A stretch of 64,000 nucleotides of DNA from Leucaena leucocephala (Eukaryota > Streptophyta > Magnoliopsida > Fabales > Fabaceae): contig CM073542.1 in assembly GCA_037074615.1 (NCBI GenBank), forward strand, positions 19,794,001 to 19,858,000, written 5' to 3'. The notes below the pieces were generated by a model. That model was not told the DNA's origin, did not search any database, and saw only the letters and a list, made by a program, of their open reading frames with translations. A program made the position numbers and the translations under genes. Shown piece by piece: positions 1 through 12,100 of the stretch (the stretch's first letter is position 1; each line of letters begins with the position of its first letter).

Positions 1-3000
1 AATCTTGTGTTAGGAATTTGTATTGCCTTTTATTAAAATGATTATTTAAAAAGGGTATATAGTATTAAATTTAAGGGATGTGTGCTAGTCACTTGAATTT
101 TGTGAAGCATTGTCATTACTATATCATGAATTACTGATGGATTTTCATGCTTTAATAACTCATTTTATTTTATTTTCTTAAAAGAAAAGAGAGATTTGAG
201 TGAATTAATTAACAAGCATTCAAGCATGCCTAATGATGAATTAGGTGCATGATTAATAATGAAATGGCTTGTAATTAGTGTTGTTGGGTTTGTAGTGTGT
301 GTGGAGATATGTAAGCAATCAAACAAGCAAAAGCTAGATAAGTTTTTATTTTTTTTTATGGTTTTAAATTTAAGTATTATCTTATTCAATTAATAATAAC
401 TCTTTCAAAAAAAAAAATTTACATTCCCAAATACTCGACATCTTGTTTAAGTATTTAAAATCAATTTTAATTAGACTAATGCCTGTTGATAGACTGGATG
501 AGTGTTTTTTAATATAAAATTTTTTAAAAGAGGGTTAGACTCACTTATGATCTAAAGGTGAGTTATTAATTACTCTTAGACGTAAACCTAAATATCTAAG
601 AATTAAGATACATCACCAAACACGATGACTGAAACTATAACAAAGTTATATTTTTCAGTAATCAAATATATTCTAAAAATTATACGGCTTACTTCTTTTG
701 TTAGCTAAATTTAGAGATGATAGGCAGGGTGGATCAGTTTTGTTCCTACCTATTGAATAGTGAATTGTCCGGGCCATAGCCTCTAACCAATTTTGTTTTT
801 TGGGTTATTAACTTAAAGCTTAAAAATGAAACATAAAATCATGGGGGAAATCTTAAAGTCATCTAATCCTACAATTAAGATTTTTTATTAAGAATAAAAA
901 TGTCATATAGAAGAAGCCAAATATCTCCAACAATAAGCCGAAAAACTGAGCATTACAATTATCATCGGAGAAACGGATATTAGATCCCTAAACTATCTAC
1001 CAAATTAAATTTGATAGTTTAAATTTAATATTCCTTTCAATCCTTAATGTAATAAATAACTAATTTATATTAATTAAAAATTAAATAAATTAATTATTTG
1101 TAAAAAAAGTGTATCAACTTATCTAAAATACTCTTTTTTTTTTAATTATTTATATTGGAACTACCTTTAATAAAAATATATTTAATGTGCAATCATTAAT
1201 CAATTAATCATTAAATTTACTCTTAAAATCTTATAATACACAGTTCAGGAAAAAATGGGTCTCGACTAAATATTTTCAATTCTTTTATATGCAAGTTATA
1301 ATCAATAATCTCAATCAGTAATCTCATCAATTAATTAGTAAAAGATTTTGAATTCTTTTTTCAATTTGATCTTTAAAAGATTTTGAACCTTATTATCGTA
1401 ATTAATTAGTAATTTTATTAATTTATTGTATAATATTTAAAATTTATAACCATAATGATAATTTATAATAATCACAAACTACTTTAATTTTTGAAAGATT
1501 TTGAATTCTATTATAGTAAATAATCAATAATCCCATTAACTAATTTTATGTATTGTAAATTTCTAATTATAATAATAATTCATAAACGTATTTTTTTCTA
1601 ATATCGATACAACGCAGTAGAGAAATCTCTAGTTTATAAAAAAAATATGTACTAATTTCTTAAAAATATTATTTTTAATTATTTATATTAAAATTATTGT
1701 ATATGAAGATAAATTTTAATGCGTGTTATTAATAAGGATAATTTAAAAAAATTATAAATTTTAAGAATAAAGTGAGCTAAAATATTATGTCTAGAATTAA
1801 AATAAACTCTTTATTAACTTTTATATTTATAATCCAAAAAAATAACTAAATAAATGAATATATAGCAATGATTTTAAAAAGGTGAAATGGGGATAAAATA
1901 GATATGGAAGAGCAAATAGAAGAAGACCTCACATTATTTTGGAGACACAAAGCGAGAGGCACGGTTGATGTGTAGCATGTTACCTGCGAATTCTGATGAT
2001 ATCTCATCGCCAAGTAGTGGCCTCAATTCACTGTAAATCCAATCAACATGTTATTTATATAATAACACCTGCATGTGGTAAGCCTCCTTTCCTGTCTCTC
2101 TAACTTTACAACCCCACCCTCAAAAGGAAAGGCTTCTTATTAGCCTTTCCTCCTTTTTTTGTCTAAAAATAATAAACGCTCCAACGCTGTTTACATCCTT
2201 TTCATTTTTCTCCATTCATTATGGTTTGTTTATACTTTATATATTCATTGAACATGATATAAATATCACGAACCTATATTTCACAATTCTAGGGCTCAAT
2301 ATTAATATTGCATCGACCTAAAATATAAATTCTTTTAACATGAATAACCTAATTCAAATGAACTAGATCGATTTATCCAACTCGACTCACCTAAATTTGA
2401 CCTTATTAAATCCTATAATATATTAGACTAATTTTTAATTTAATTAATTTAACTAACTTATCTTATTTTTTTTCAACGCAATTTTCTTAATTTATAATAT
2501 TTAAACTCAAAATTTTAGTTTAAAGATGTCAAATTACCCTGTAGTTAACCCAACTACCATCATTATTATTATTACTATTGTTATTGTTATTATTATTATT
2601 ATTCATGCTTTTATTTCCCATCAATCGATTGGATTGTTATGAATGTTGATAGCTTTAAATATTGAAGCAGCGTTTCTGTATATTCTAAAAATGTATGAAG
2701 AAATTCAAATTTGCACAAAATATGGTTCTTTGTTACATTTTAATTTTTTTACATAATATAGTTCTTTTTTGTATTTTTTTTACGTCGTTTCCATGCAGAC
2801 CAAAGTGAGTTAAAGGCATCCATCCAGCTTCCAATAATCCAATTGAATCATGAATTACCATGTGCTCTTGGAGGTATATTGATAACTAATATAAAAAATT
2901 AGTAAAATAATTTAAAATTTAAAAATATCAATATCGATGCAAGGAAATATCTGAGGATAAAGTAACCCATTACTTTATTTTCAATTGTTTTTTAATATAT

Positions 3001-3313
3001 AAAAACTAGAAACACTTATTCTATAATAAAACTTATGAATTGTGTAGTTTACTGAAAATTTTACATTTTATGTTGACTATTGATATTTGAATTTGATTCT
3101 TATTACAATATTATTTTTAAAAATAAGATATTTATGATAATATCATTTTATCATATTATTATATTCATCATCAATATATAAAATTTATTAATCATATCAA
3201 ATCATACTATAAATAAATCATAAACAACTTTTAATAACTCTGTAATATACTAAAAAAATGTCTACTTTTATTTAATTATGATATAAATATATATTGATGA
3301 TAATATTATTTTA
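1..3313. other. AT-rich intergenic region
   Basis: I see no supportable gene here. The stretch holds one copy of a dispersed repeat (about 535-665), an ATT/GTT trinucleotide microsatellite (about 2555-2605), and a small hairpin (about 2123-2152) in which AGGAAAGGC pairs with GCCTTTCCT just before a run of Ts. The short open frame at 165-389 on the minus strand is low-complexity and has no recognisable domain. Confidence 0.6.
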
Positions 3314-4735
3314 TTATATTATTATGATATAATAGGAGAAATAAATTAATATATTTAAATTTAGTTTCAATAAAAAATTGATTTTTAATATGAAACTACA
3401 CCAACAAGAACACCACAAGCTGTAAATGTTTGCTATTGATCTTATCTTTCTCAACAGATCCGTCTTGTGCAGCCCATACTCAAATCTCCAATCATTTTCA
3501 CTTTGATCCTCTACCCAACTCCATATCCCCAGATTACCCCTTCCCTTTTTGAAATATTCCCAACTTAGCCCCAACTCTTTTATTCCCCCATCTACCGTCC
3601 CCCAATCAGCATATTCTGAACTGGTCCCTTCTTCATCTTCGTCTTCCCTCCCGCTACCAGTAACTGCTACTATTGATTCTGTGTTGGACGCCAATGTCCT
3701 CACCTCCAACCAATCATTTTCGAATTCCCAATTTGCCCTTGATTTTGAAGCTAATTTACTGATTCTCTCACTCGCTGAGTTTTCATTGTTGATTCTGATT
3801 CCTTCTTCTTCTTCTTCTTCCTTGAATTCGTTTGAGTTTATCCAATCGAGGATGCACCGAGGAGACGATTCTGTGAGCTTATTCGGAGGCGTAGGAAGCA
3901 GAAATGGATGCTGCAGCAGCTGATCACAGCTCCACCGCTCGCTTGGTTCTCTCCTCAGGCACCTGCCGAGGAAGTCGCGTCCGAGTTCTGACAATTGACT
4001 TGGAAACACTGGCAAGTCGTCGGAGTATCCTATTCGACTGAGCGTGTTAAATCCATCGTCGTTGTCCCAGCCTGTCTTACCAGTGACCATCTCTATCACC
4101 GTACATCCTAAGGACCACACGTCGGATTCCGGACCCTGAGACTCCTGCCGAATCACCTCTGGCGCCATCCATAGCGGGCTTCCACGTGGCAATATCCGCA
4201 CCGCTACCGGCCCGGAGGAGCTCTGCTCCACCGCCGAACCAAAGTCGGCGAGCTTAGCCACGCCGCCATTAAGCCCAACCAGAATGTTCTTCCCTTTAAC
4301 ATCACAGTGAACAACTCCCCTCGCGTGAACGTACCTCAGAGCGTTCACAACACACCAGGTGAAGTACCTCACCACACGCTCATCCACGTCAGCATATCTC
4401 CCGCCATTCTTCTTCAGAGACGCTAGGTCAGCCAGGGTGCCACCTGGCAGGTACTCCAAATACAAGTTCCGATACGACGTCGTAGCATCATCGCCGAGGA
4501 CGGTCACCACGTACGGTGAAGACATACACCGAAGGATCCGAATCTCATTCTCTAACGCCGCCACTTGACCCGACTGAAGATCCACGGACTTCACCGCAAA
4601 AACCCGACCGTCGGATTTACTCACTCCAATAGTCACCGTACCAAACGAGCCCTTCCCTAAACACGGACCTCGAACCCAAGAAGAAGAAGCCATTGAAGAA
4701 TCAGAATAACGCAGAGAGCTCATCGTGGTCACCAT
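3314..4735 (-). CDS. MAPKKK17/18-like: MAPKKK17/18-like protein kinase, single exon
   Basis: A Ser/Thr kinase of the plant MEKK-type group related to Arabidopsis MAPKKK17/18, which in that species acts in ABA-responsive MAPK signalling. Counting from the ATG at 4735 (473 aa): glycine loop GKGSFG 27-32, ATP-binding Lys in FAVKSV near 49, catalytic HCDVKGKN 143-150 (HCD instead of HRD, usual in this subgroup), DFG 164-166, APE 191-193, and SDVWSLGC near 204-211. The domain ends near 280. An acidic, low-complexity C-terminal region follows. The ATG at 4735 is chosen because the frame upstream has no ATG and runs into the TATA region. The gene is far richer in GC than its flanks and has no intron, as in its relatives. 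The last 35 or so residues are hydrophobic and AT-encoded, which is odd. Family assignment is firm; the exact paralogue is inferred. Confidence 0.92.
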   Translation of the reverse strand: MVTTMSSLRYSDSSMASSSWVRGPCLGKGSFGTVTIGVSKSDGRVFAVKSVDLQSGQVAALENEIRILRCMSSPYVVTVLGDDATTSYRNLYLEYLPGGTLADLASLKKNGGRYADVDERVVRYFTWCVVNALRYVHARGVVHCDVKGKNILVGLNGGVAKLADFGSAVEQSSSGPVAVRILPRGSPLWMAPEVIRQESQGPESDVWSLGCTVIEMVTGKTGWDNDDGFNTLSRIGYSDDLPVFPSQLSELGRDFLGRCLRREPSERWSCDQLLQHPFLLPTPPNKLTESSPRCILDWINSNEFKEEEEEEGIRINNENSASERISKLASKSRANWEFENDWLEVRTLASNTESIVAVTGSGREDEDEEGTSSEYADWGTVDGGIKELGLSWEYFKKGRGNLGIWSWVEDQSENDWRFEYGLHKTDLLRKIRSIANIYSLWCSCWCSFILKINFLLKLNLNILIYFSYYIIII

Positions 4736-4793
4736 CTTTTTTTGAGTTCTGAGTTTTATTGCTTGATGATTATGAAGAGGGCCCAAATGGGAG

Positions 4794-4816
4794 TATATAT
4801 ATATATATATATATAA
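4794..4816 (-). promoter_or_regulatory. TATA box / TA microsatellite of the kinase gene
   Basis: An uninterrupted TA tract ending in TATAAAGGG (plus-strand reading) lies 60-80 bp upstream of the kinase ATG. That is a normal distance for a plant TATA box with a short leader. The tract is also a dinucleotide microsatellite, so promoter strength could vary with its length. Confidence 0.6.
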
Positions 4817-6450
4817 AGGGCGCGTGTTTTGGTATATAACGTTTCGGTGTTTTGTCTTTTTAATTATTTTTTTAGAATTTTTGAAGTCTGACGTGGAATT
4901 TATTCAATTGAGGAAGTGGATAATTAAGAAAAGTGGTGGGGCAGGGAGTGACATTGAGGTGGCGAGACGGAGGTGTGGGGGTAGAAAGGCCACCCAAGTG
5001 GTGGTGGTGGTGTATTGGAAATGCTTTTCCCGTAAAATAAATAGAGACTGTCTTTTTTTATGCTTATCCATTCATCAATTTTTTCAAAAGTTTTTGTTTT
5101 CCCCCTTTAAAAATATAGAAAATGGTGCACCAAAAAAACAAATATAAATGATCTTTATGTACTTTAAAAAATAAAAAGATATCGGAGGGGTATAAAATCT
5201 TTTGAAATTAATAAGGGAATATTGATAAAAAAATACTCATAAAATTATTAAACAATATCTTTTAATCACAACATAAATTTGCTTGTATATTTATTATAAG
5301 GCGGGAATATTGATAAAAAAATTTAAAAAAAAATGAAATTAGACTCCATTGACGTGCGCTGCTAGCCTCCACTAGATATTAAATTGATTGATATTTATAA
5401 TCATTAATATTATTTTTAAGGAAGTTTTTGTGGGCATGTGAACTAGTATAATGCTGTTCCCCAAAATAAAAATCTAATTATATATTTTTAGGAAATGAGA
5501 CATAGTTGTGAGATCTTACGTGAAGTATGTTTGTGTATAATTTGATTAATTTGGCACTTAGCTTGATTTTTATTTTTTTTTCTGGTTTCTGCTTTTGGAA
5601 CTTAACTGGATAAGATTTAGTTATAGTTTGCTCTGGCTAATTTTACCTACATTTTAAAAAACAAGTAAATAAAAAATACATTTAATCAAATTAATTAATA
5701 TAACCCATGTTTAAGTCGGTGAGATGTTTCGCCCAAGATGGCACAACAGACCATTCAACTTGAAAAAAGAAGAAATCTTTAATTAATTATGTTATGCGGT
5801 GATGCGAGACAAATATAGCCTTTTTTTTCAAAAAAAAAAAAACAATAATAATATTCTGTTTAAAAAATTTATTGTTTGGAGGATTTGAATTGAGTAGAGT
5901 TACTTATGTATCAATTCTTTAAAAATTAATATAATTTTTAACTTTTAAAATTTATTTTTAATTACTTAAATTAAACTATATATTTTAATTCTTTAAATTT
6001 TTTTGTTGAAAATATTAATTTATATAAGAATTTAATAAAAATTTAGATAATTTTAAAATTTATAATTTAAAATTTATGAGAAAAATTTGTATAAATTTTA
6101 AAAATTAAAAATTATACTGACACATTTTTAATAGTACCGATGTATATTTCTTGCCCATAAAATTTGTTTAAAGATAATTTTTTATCAATTTTTTGTTAAA
6201 AAATATTAAAAGTAAAATAATAGAAAAAATTCATATTAAAATATGATTTTTTGTTGATAATATTATATTTAATAATTTTAATGCTTGATCTATTCCTATT
6301 AATAGTTTTACTTTAAAATTGATTATTTTTCCCCGTCATTTTGTTAATATTAAATTATTAATTATTTTTCGGTTTTCCCGTAGAGGTAAGTTTCGTACAC
6401 GCGAGCTAACTCAAAAGATCACGGGGTGCGCCTAGAAGGAGTGTGGTTGC

Positions 6451-6460
6451 GCCACGTGGC
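6451..6460. promoter_or_regulatory. G-box / ABRE-like palindrome GCCACGTGGC
   Basis: A perfect 10-bp palindrome around ACGT, the core bound by plant bZIP and bHLH factors. It sits about 1.7 kb upstream of the kinase start in a locally GC-richer stretch. With the second motif near 6870 it could contribute to ABA or stress response, but distance makes this speculative. Confidence 0.45.
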
Positions 6461-6867
6461 ACCATGAGAATGAGTAGAAGGGCGAATTGAGAAAAAGAGA
6501 TGGGGAAATGGATATAGCGTTACGAAAACGGAAAGGGAAAAGAAGAGAGTGCTTGTCCACTAATATGACTCCTGCCATTAAAATTGCTTAAAGAGAGAGA
6601 AGAGAATATTTTTACCTTTCAAAGTGAAAGAGAAATTTTAATATTATAATCAAGAAGACGTGTTAGTCTTACTAAAAAGCATACTATTAATGACTCAATC
6701 CATCAATTAATTTGGTTAAGATTTTCAGATAGATTAATTCTACGCATAAAACAAAAATCACATTTGTTGTTAATAATAATAAAAAAAAAAACAGAATAAA
6801 TTTTAATTGGAGAAAAGGTGCATTTTCATTCAGAGGTGGGGCCCACGATATATTTAAACAAGTGGCT

Positions 6868-6879
6868 GCCACGTGTGGC
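6868..6879. promoter_or_regulatory. ABRE-like motif GCCACGTGTGGC
   Basis: A 12-bp near-palindrome containing ACGTGTGG, matching ABA-response elements. It lies about 2.1 kb upstream of the kinase start. It is the second ACGT-core site within 420 bp. Confidence 0.4.
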
Positions 6880-7366
6880 GGAAGAGAAGTAGTAGGGAAG
6901 ATCAGGTCGGGTAGAAAGGAATATAGGCTCGAGTAATGTACTATTTTAATTTCCACATTAATTAATTAATTAGTTCAAATTTAAATTAAATTATTCTATA
7001 TTCTCTAATTTAATCAAATTGACTAATCGTGACTCAATATGTGGCTCAAATTTCTTCCACATACGCGCACACGCACATGTACATATGGGTAGAAAAGAAG
7101 ACAATAAGAATAAATAAGGAAAAAAGGGTTAATTATTTTTTTTAAAAAAAAAGTTGACTATATTATGCATGAGAGTAACATATTTATTCTTAAAATTTAC
7201 CTTCAAACTTCACCAAAGTTAAATATTTATTATTCTTTTTTTGGGATAAATATATTCAATATATTTTTGCTACAAGAAAAATGAAATAACAAACATGGAG
7301 TGAGTAACTTTGGATAGTTTTTTCTTATAAAAACATGACTAATGTTTAAATTTTATGTAATACTCT

Positions 7367-7602
7367 TATATTTCTTAATATATAAGTTAATTGAGAAATT
7401 AATTTTACCTCTAAATATAATATATTTATCAAATTTTCTTAAATTATTTTTATTGATATTTTATCAATAATAATTACATAAGAGAGGGAATAGAGAATTA
7501 AAAATTTTAATTAAGGTGAACTTAAAAAAATATGTCATATTAACTAATTTTTTTAATTCAATCAAATTAGTTAAATATATCATATATTAATAACTGGAAG
7601 AA
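7367..7602. mobile_element. Stowaway-like MITE
   Basis: The ends read roughly TACTCTTATATTTCTTAATA and, inverted, TATTCTTCCAGTTATTAATA, with an AT-rich core containing AATCAAATTAGTTAAATATA. Related sequences recur at about 26640-26890, 34378-34640, 51004-51279 and 60627-60875. The terminal TA and the CTCTTATA-type ends fit a Stowaway-like element. Confidence 0.5.
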
Positions 7603-8310
7603 TACTATACAATGTAAAGTTGAGTTAACCAGTAATTAAACTGTTGCATAAAAATGTCAATTTTTATTAAGATATTGATTATTGGAAAAAATTTACCTTT
7701 TGGTTCTTTAACTTACACAAGATTTCAGCTGGGTTTCTTAATCTTACAAAATATATTTATATATAAAATGAACATTGCAAATTTAAATACATCGTAATAA
7801 TAAAACATTTACAAATACTTACCTATTAAGTTTAATTTTTAAAAATAACAATAATTTACGCACAAAAAAGTCATCCTTTGAAAATTCTTTGATAACATTT
7901 AAAAGTGTAATGCCAACATTTGTTGTTAATAAAATTAACAGTATTATAGTTAAAAAATTAAAAATATATTTTATAAAATTAAGGGATTAAATTTTATCGG
8001 TGTAAAATGAGAATATTAAAACTATATTTTTTTATATGCACATACATCATTCTATTAAAAGAAATTTTATTTAAAATAATATTAAATATTAAACAGAGAC
8101 ACATTTTTTAGAAATAATAACCGTTATGACCTACTAGTTCCTTTAGTTATACCCAATCCTATTACTATTAAAAATGTATTTTTTTTCCTCTACTGTAATT
8201 ATTTCTTTCCATCAAACCTCGTTTCCTATCTTATTGTGTGTGTGTGGAGTGACAATGTGATGTGTCAAATGGAAGTAAGAGCCTGGCAAATCGGAGAGTC
8301 AACCGTATTG

Positions 8311-8320
8311 TTGACGTCAA
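8311..8320. promoter_or_regulatory. TTGACGTCAA palindrome (TGACG/W-box core)
   Basis: A perfect palindrome combining a TGACGTCA bZIP (TGA-type) site with TTGAC W-box cores on both strands. It lies in an otherwise gene-less stretch, about 0.9 kb beyond the MRD1-like stop and about 3.6 kb upstream of the kinase. Which gene it serves, if any, is unknown. Confidence 0.3.
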
Positions 8321-9184
8321 TATGATTCAACATATCTTTGTTCGGTGGTTATCTGGGGCCACTGTTTGACTTTAATACTGGTGCCATGTTATTTAAAGGT
8401 AATGTGTTCTCTAAATAAGTTTGATAATGCTTTATTAAACAGTAATAAACCTTATCCCACCAACAATTATTGATCTTAGTAGAAAAAATTTTGACAGCTT
8501 AAATTAAAGCCTCAGTTAAGTCTATATGAATCTAAAAACTATCTTTAGAAGAATTACTTTAAATTAGACTGGATAATACTCAAATATAATCTAATCAAAT
8601 AACTATATAAAAATAACAATAAATTTTATTCCACTAAATGAATAAACTATATGAATCCCATGATAACTTTATACTCTAATGTATTATCTAAACATTATAT
8701 AATGAAACATTTTTTAAGAACAAGTTTTATGTGAGCACAGAGCATATTGGTTTTAAACTTTAAAATTGTCCTCGTCTTGCCATTCAAAGAACACCTACGT
8801 AGCTCTCAATTGACATTATCCAGAATGAGACATTGTTTTGACCATACACTAAGGAAAATTTTTTGGTTAATCAAGAAAATCATAAATCATAATGTATCTT
8901 TTACAAGCTCCTAGCACTTTCTCAACCAAATTGTAATAAAGATGGTTTTAAAAGCCCAATCAAAAAGGCCAACTCATTGTCAGTCAAAATCCTTTTTCTT
9001 GACTTCATGAGAAATGCAAAAGCAAAAGGGCAACATGATACTATATAACTTACAACCTACAAAATTGCCCTGCTCTGAGTTCAAGGTTATATACAAGACC
9101 TTGCTCAGAAAAGGATTTGGATTCCCTACATTTAGTTTTCTTGTATTTTAAGGAATCCAAATTCATTTAGAAAGGAACTGATTA

Positions 9185-12100
9185 CTACTCAGCAATTCTT
9201 TCAAACTTCATATTTCTTTCATCCAAGATTGACAAGTGCTTCCTTTCCTTGGATAACTTTTGAAATCCATTTTGCTCAACACTAAATTGCACAGCCGTTC
9301 GAGCCCGTAGTTCCTCCAAACTCTCGCCTTCCTTTGCTCTCTCCAACACCTGTAAGTTAACACAACAGCACCCATAAGTTGAATTCTCAACTATATCAAA
9401 TTGCTCTCAACAGCAGAAATCTAGAGTCACGCGGGAACCAAGGGCTTATTAGGGAATTTCCTAGAGGAACTAGGGGTAGTTAGGGAATTGTCAGTATAAA
9501 TAGGGAAAGGATGGAAATGTAATGGAGTGAACCAGTACTTCTGTCTATTTTATCTTCTGGGCTTTTGCCATGCATCATCTTGAAACCACAGAAATTGGTA
9601 GAAGAGGAGAGTAACTAGAAGCAACATTATTTCAAGGAGTTGCATCACGTCCAACGAGGGAACTGACTCGACAAGATCCTTCGTATTCTATTTAATTTTG
9701 AACACTACACAACTTACTTAGTATATTTAAACACTAAATAGTTAAGTGTATAATGTAAATCCACCTACCAGATGCCTGCCATACAAGTGGGTGCTTGAAA
9801 GAGCTTTAAGTGCATTTTGTGCCTCTTGCTGTGTAACATATTCCACAAAAGCAAAACCTCTATGATTTCCAAACTTCATTGGCAACCTTAAACTCTTAAT
9901 CTGCATAGATGTAAAACATCAAATGGACCATGAATTAGCAGGAAGCACGACATAATTGCAAAATCACATAAATCTTGTGAAAAATGAATTAGAATTTCAA
10001 GTAAACTAAAGTGTGCCTAAAGAAAAGGGCATAGATTGGGGTAGGATTATAAAATGCACAGGTAGCTTATGGCACAATTTTTTTTGTACCAAAATTATCC
10101 AGTCGGATGAATCGACTACAGGTTGATATGATTCTGTAGAATCCTTGGCTTTCATTTCAAGTAATAGAAGTATTCAATAATATTTTGTGCTAGTGAAAAC
10201 ACTAATTGCTTACTTAAAATTTCATGTAAAATATTACTTCTGATAGCACATACCTGGCCGAATGGGCTGAACAACTGTCTCAATTCCTTCTCTGTTGCCT
10301 CAAAAGCTACATTTTTTACAAGTAATTTTGTTGAGCTTTTGTCCTTCTCAACCGTTTTTGGTACTTGTCTGTCCTTGACTTGACACAGTTGTAAAATAAG
10401 TGCATGCCCATCCAAAATAGTCCCCTAAAGAAGGAAAAAATATCAGCTAGAGTTAGGATCCTGAGATTGTTATGGCATGCATATTTTGATATAATATGAA
10501 CAAACCTGTAAATCTCTGCAAACATTCGTAGCAGTCTCCACAGAATCAAATTCAATAAATCCAAATCCCATAGAAACTTGCTTTCCATTTTTCAAATGCT
10601 TCTTCACCTGTTTGCAACACCAGCAAGCAAATTATCATAAGAAGCCAAACATAACAAAGTGTGAAGTTCTACAACTCGGACAAATACCTTGGCACTCAAA
10701 ATTCTTCCCTCTTTCACGTGTTCACTAAAATGATTCTTCAAACTCCCATCTGATGTCCTAAAGTTGAGGTTCTTGACAAATAGAGACCGTGCCCGAAGCA
10801 GATAGATTAATGAATAATACAATAGTTGAGCGAGCAGGACAAATAAGCAGTGGTAGTAGCTAACAATTTAATATTAAATATGATCTCCATTATTTATAGA
10901 ACATTACTTCACAGCAGCATCAAGATGCAAGAATACTATGAGAAGACAAAACAATTACATGTTACTTTTATCAACTAGGCTATATATTTTGTGAAATCCT
11001 GTTAAAGTCACATCATTGCTCAGTTGAATAATGTACATTCTTATAGAATCACAATTGTATGTAAAGCAGTAGAAGTAACAAAAGCCTTACTCCACTACGT
11101 GGAGTTGGCTATATAGATTGCACAATATCATTATGCTCTGTCTAAGACCAATTCTTCCAATAAGCCATTGACTGAGAGATCTCAATCAATGACTCCTCTA
11201 AGTGTCCTTCTTGAGGTCTTCCTCTACCTCTCGTCGTAGGGCTAAAGACTATCTACTCACCCCTCTTTATTAGCACCACCATTGACCTCCTTAGCACACC
11301 ATCAAACCATCTTAAAGGATTTTCCACTATTTTTTCCACAATAGGCGCCTCACAGACTTGTCCTCTTGTATGGAAATCAACACTAGTGAAAAAATCATCT
11401 CATGCTCTCTAAGGAATTTTTTTAAAAAAAAAAATTAGGAGCAGTGTCCGGTAGTTAAACTTTTCAAACAATCAGATTTCAGCATTTTCTTTGACAGAAG
11501 GGAGCTGAAAATGTTCCAATGACTAATAGTGAAAAGGTCATTAAAGATGACTTGTTTACTGCCCCAAGATGCACAAGTTTAAGAGAGTTGCAAATTCTTT
11601 ATAATATCACATTAAATACAGTGGTCCAACTAAAAAGGTAAGAAAGACGATGTTAAGTTATCCTAAACCACAATAAGTATTTGAGATAACACAAATCCAG
11701 CAGGCACCAAACAAAGTTGTGCAGACCAGAGCGGAAAGAAAGAAATGAATCTGGTTTGCAGGCCTTCAAAGACAACTTCATCAACTAAGTATTTGCTTGA
11801 CACAGATAAATCTTCTCACTCCATCCTGCTTATTTGAATATCATGAATTACATAGCACACCAAATTATTATTATAGAGAAAATAGAAACCTTTAAGTTAA
11901 CTATAATATTAAAAAAATGTTTTCAAATATCAAATTGAATACATTTCTAAGCCAAATATAATTAGGTCATATAATTCACACTTTCCCTAAAGGAGAAGTG
12001 GGGATTCTTAAGGCAAAGCAATGGGATGCGTGCATCTTTTAGGAGGTTGATGGGCTATTAGTAGAACTTAAAGTTAAAAAATATTAGTTTAAAAATTCTT

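Larger units (their letters stand above)
4817..9184. other. Intergenic region between kinase promoter and MRD1-like 3' end
   Basis: No protein gene is supportable. The part nearest the kinase is its upstream region and contains two ACGT-core motifs, listed separately. A Stowaway-like MITE lies at about 7367-7602. About 8750-9184 is the likely 3' UTR and downstream flank of the MRD1-like gene. The minus-strand open frame at 6687-6956 has no recognisable domain and a low-complexity C-terminal half, so I leave it out. Confidence 0.5.

Noticed and set aside
165..389. 74-codon minus-strand frame
   Set aside because: Low complexity, no signal peptide or family, no promoter or splice support.
4736..4786. 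Longer N-terminus of the kinase
   Set aside because: The extended frame has no ATG upstream of 4735 and runs into the TATA region; the kinase starts at MVTTMSSLRY.
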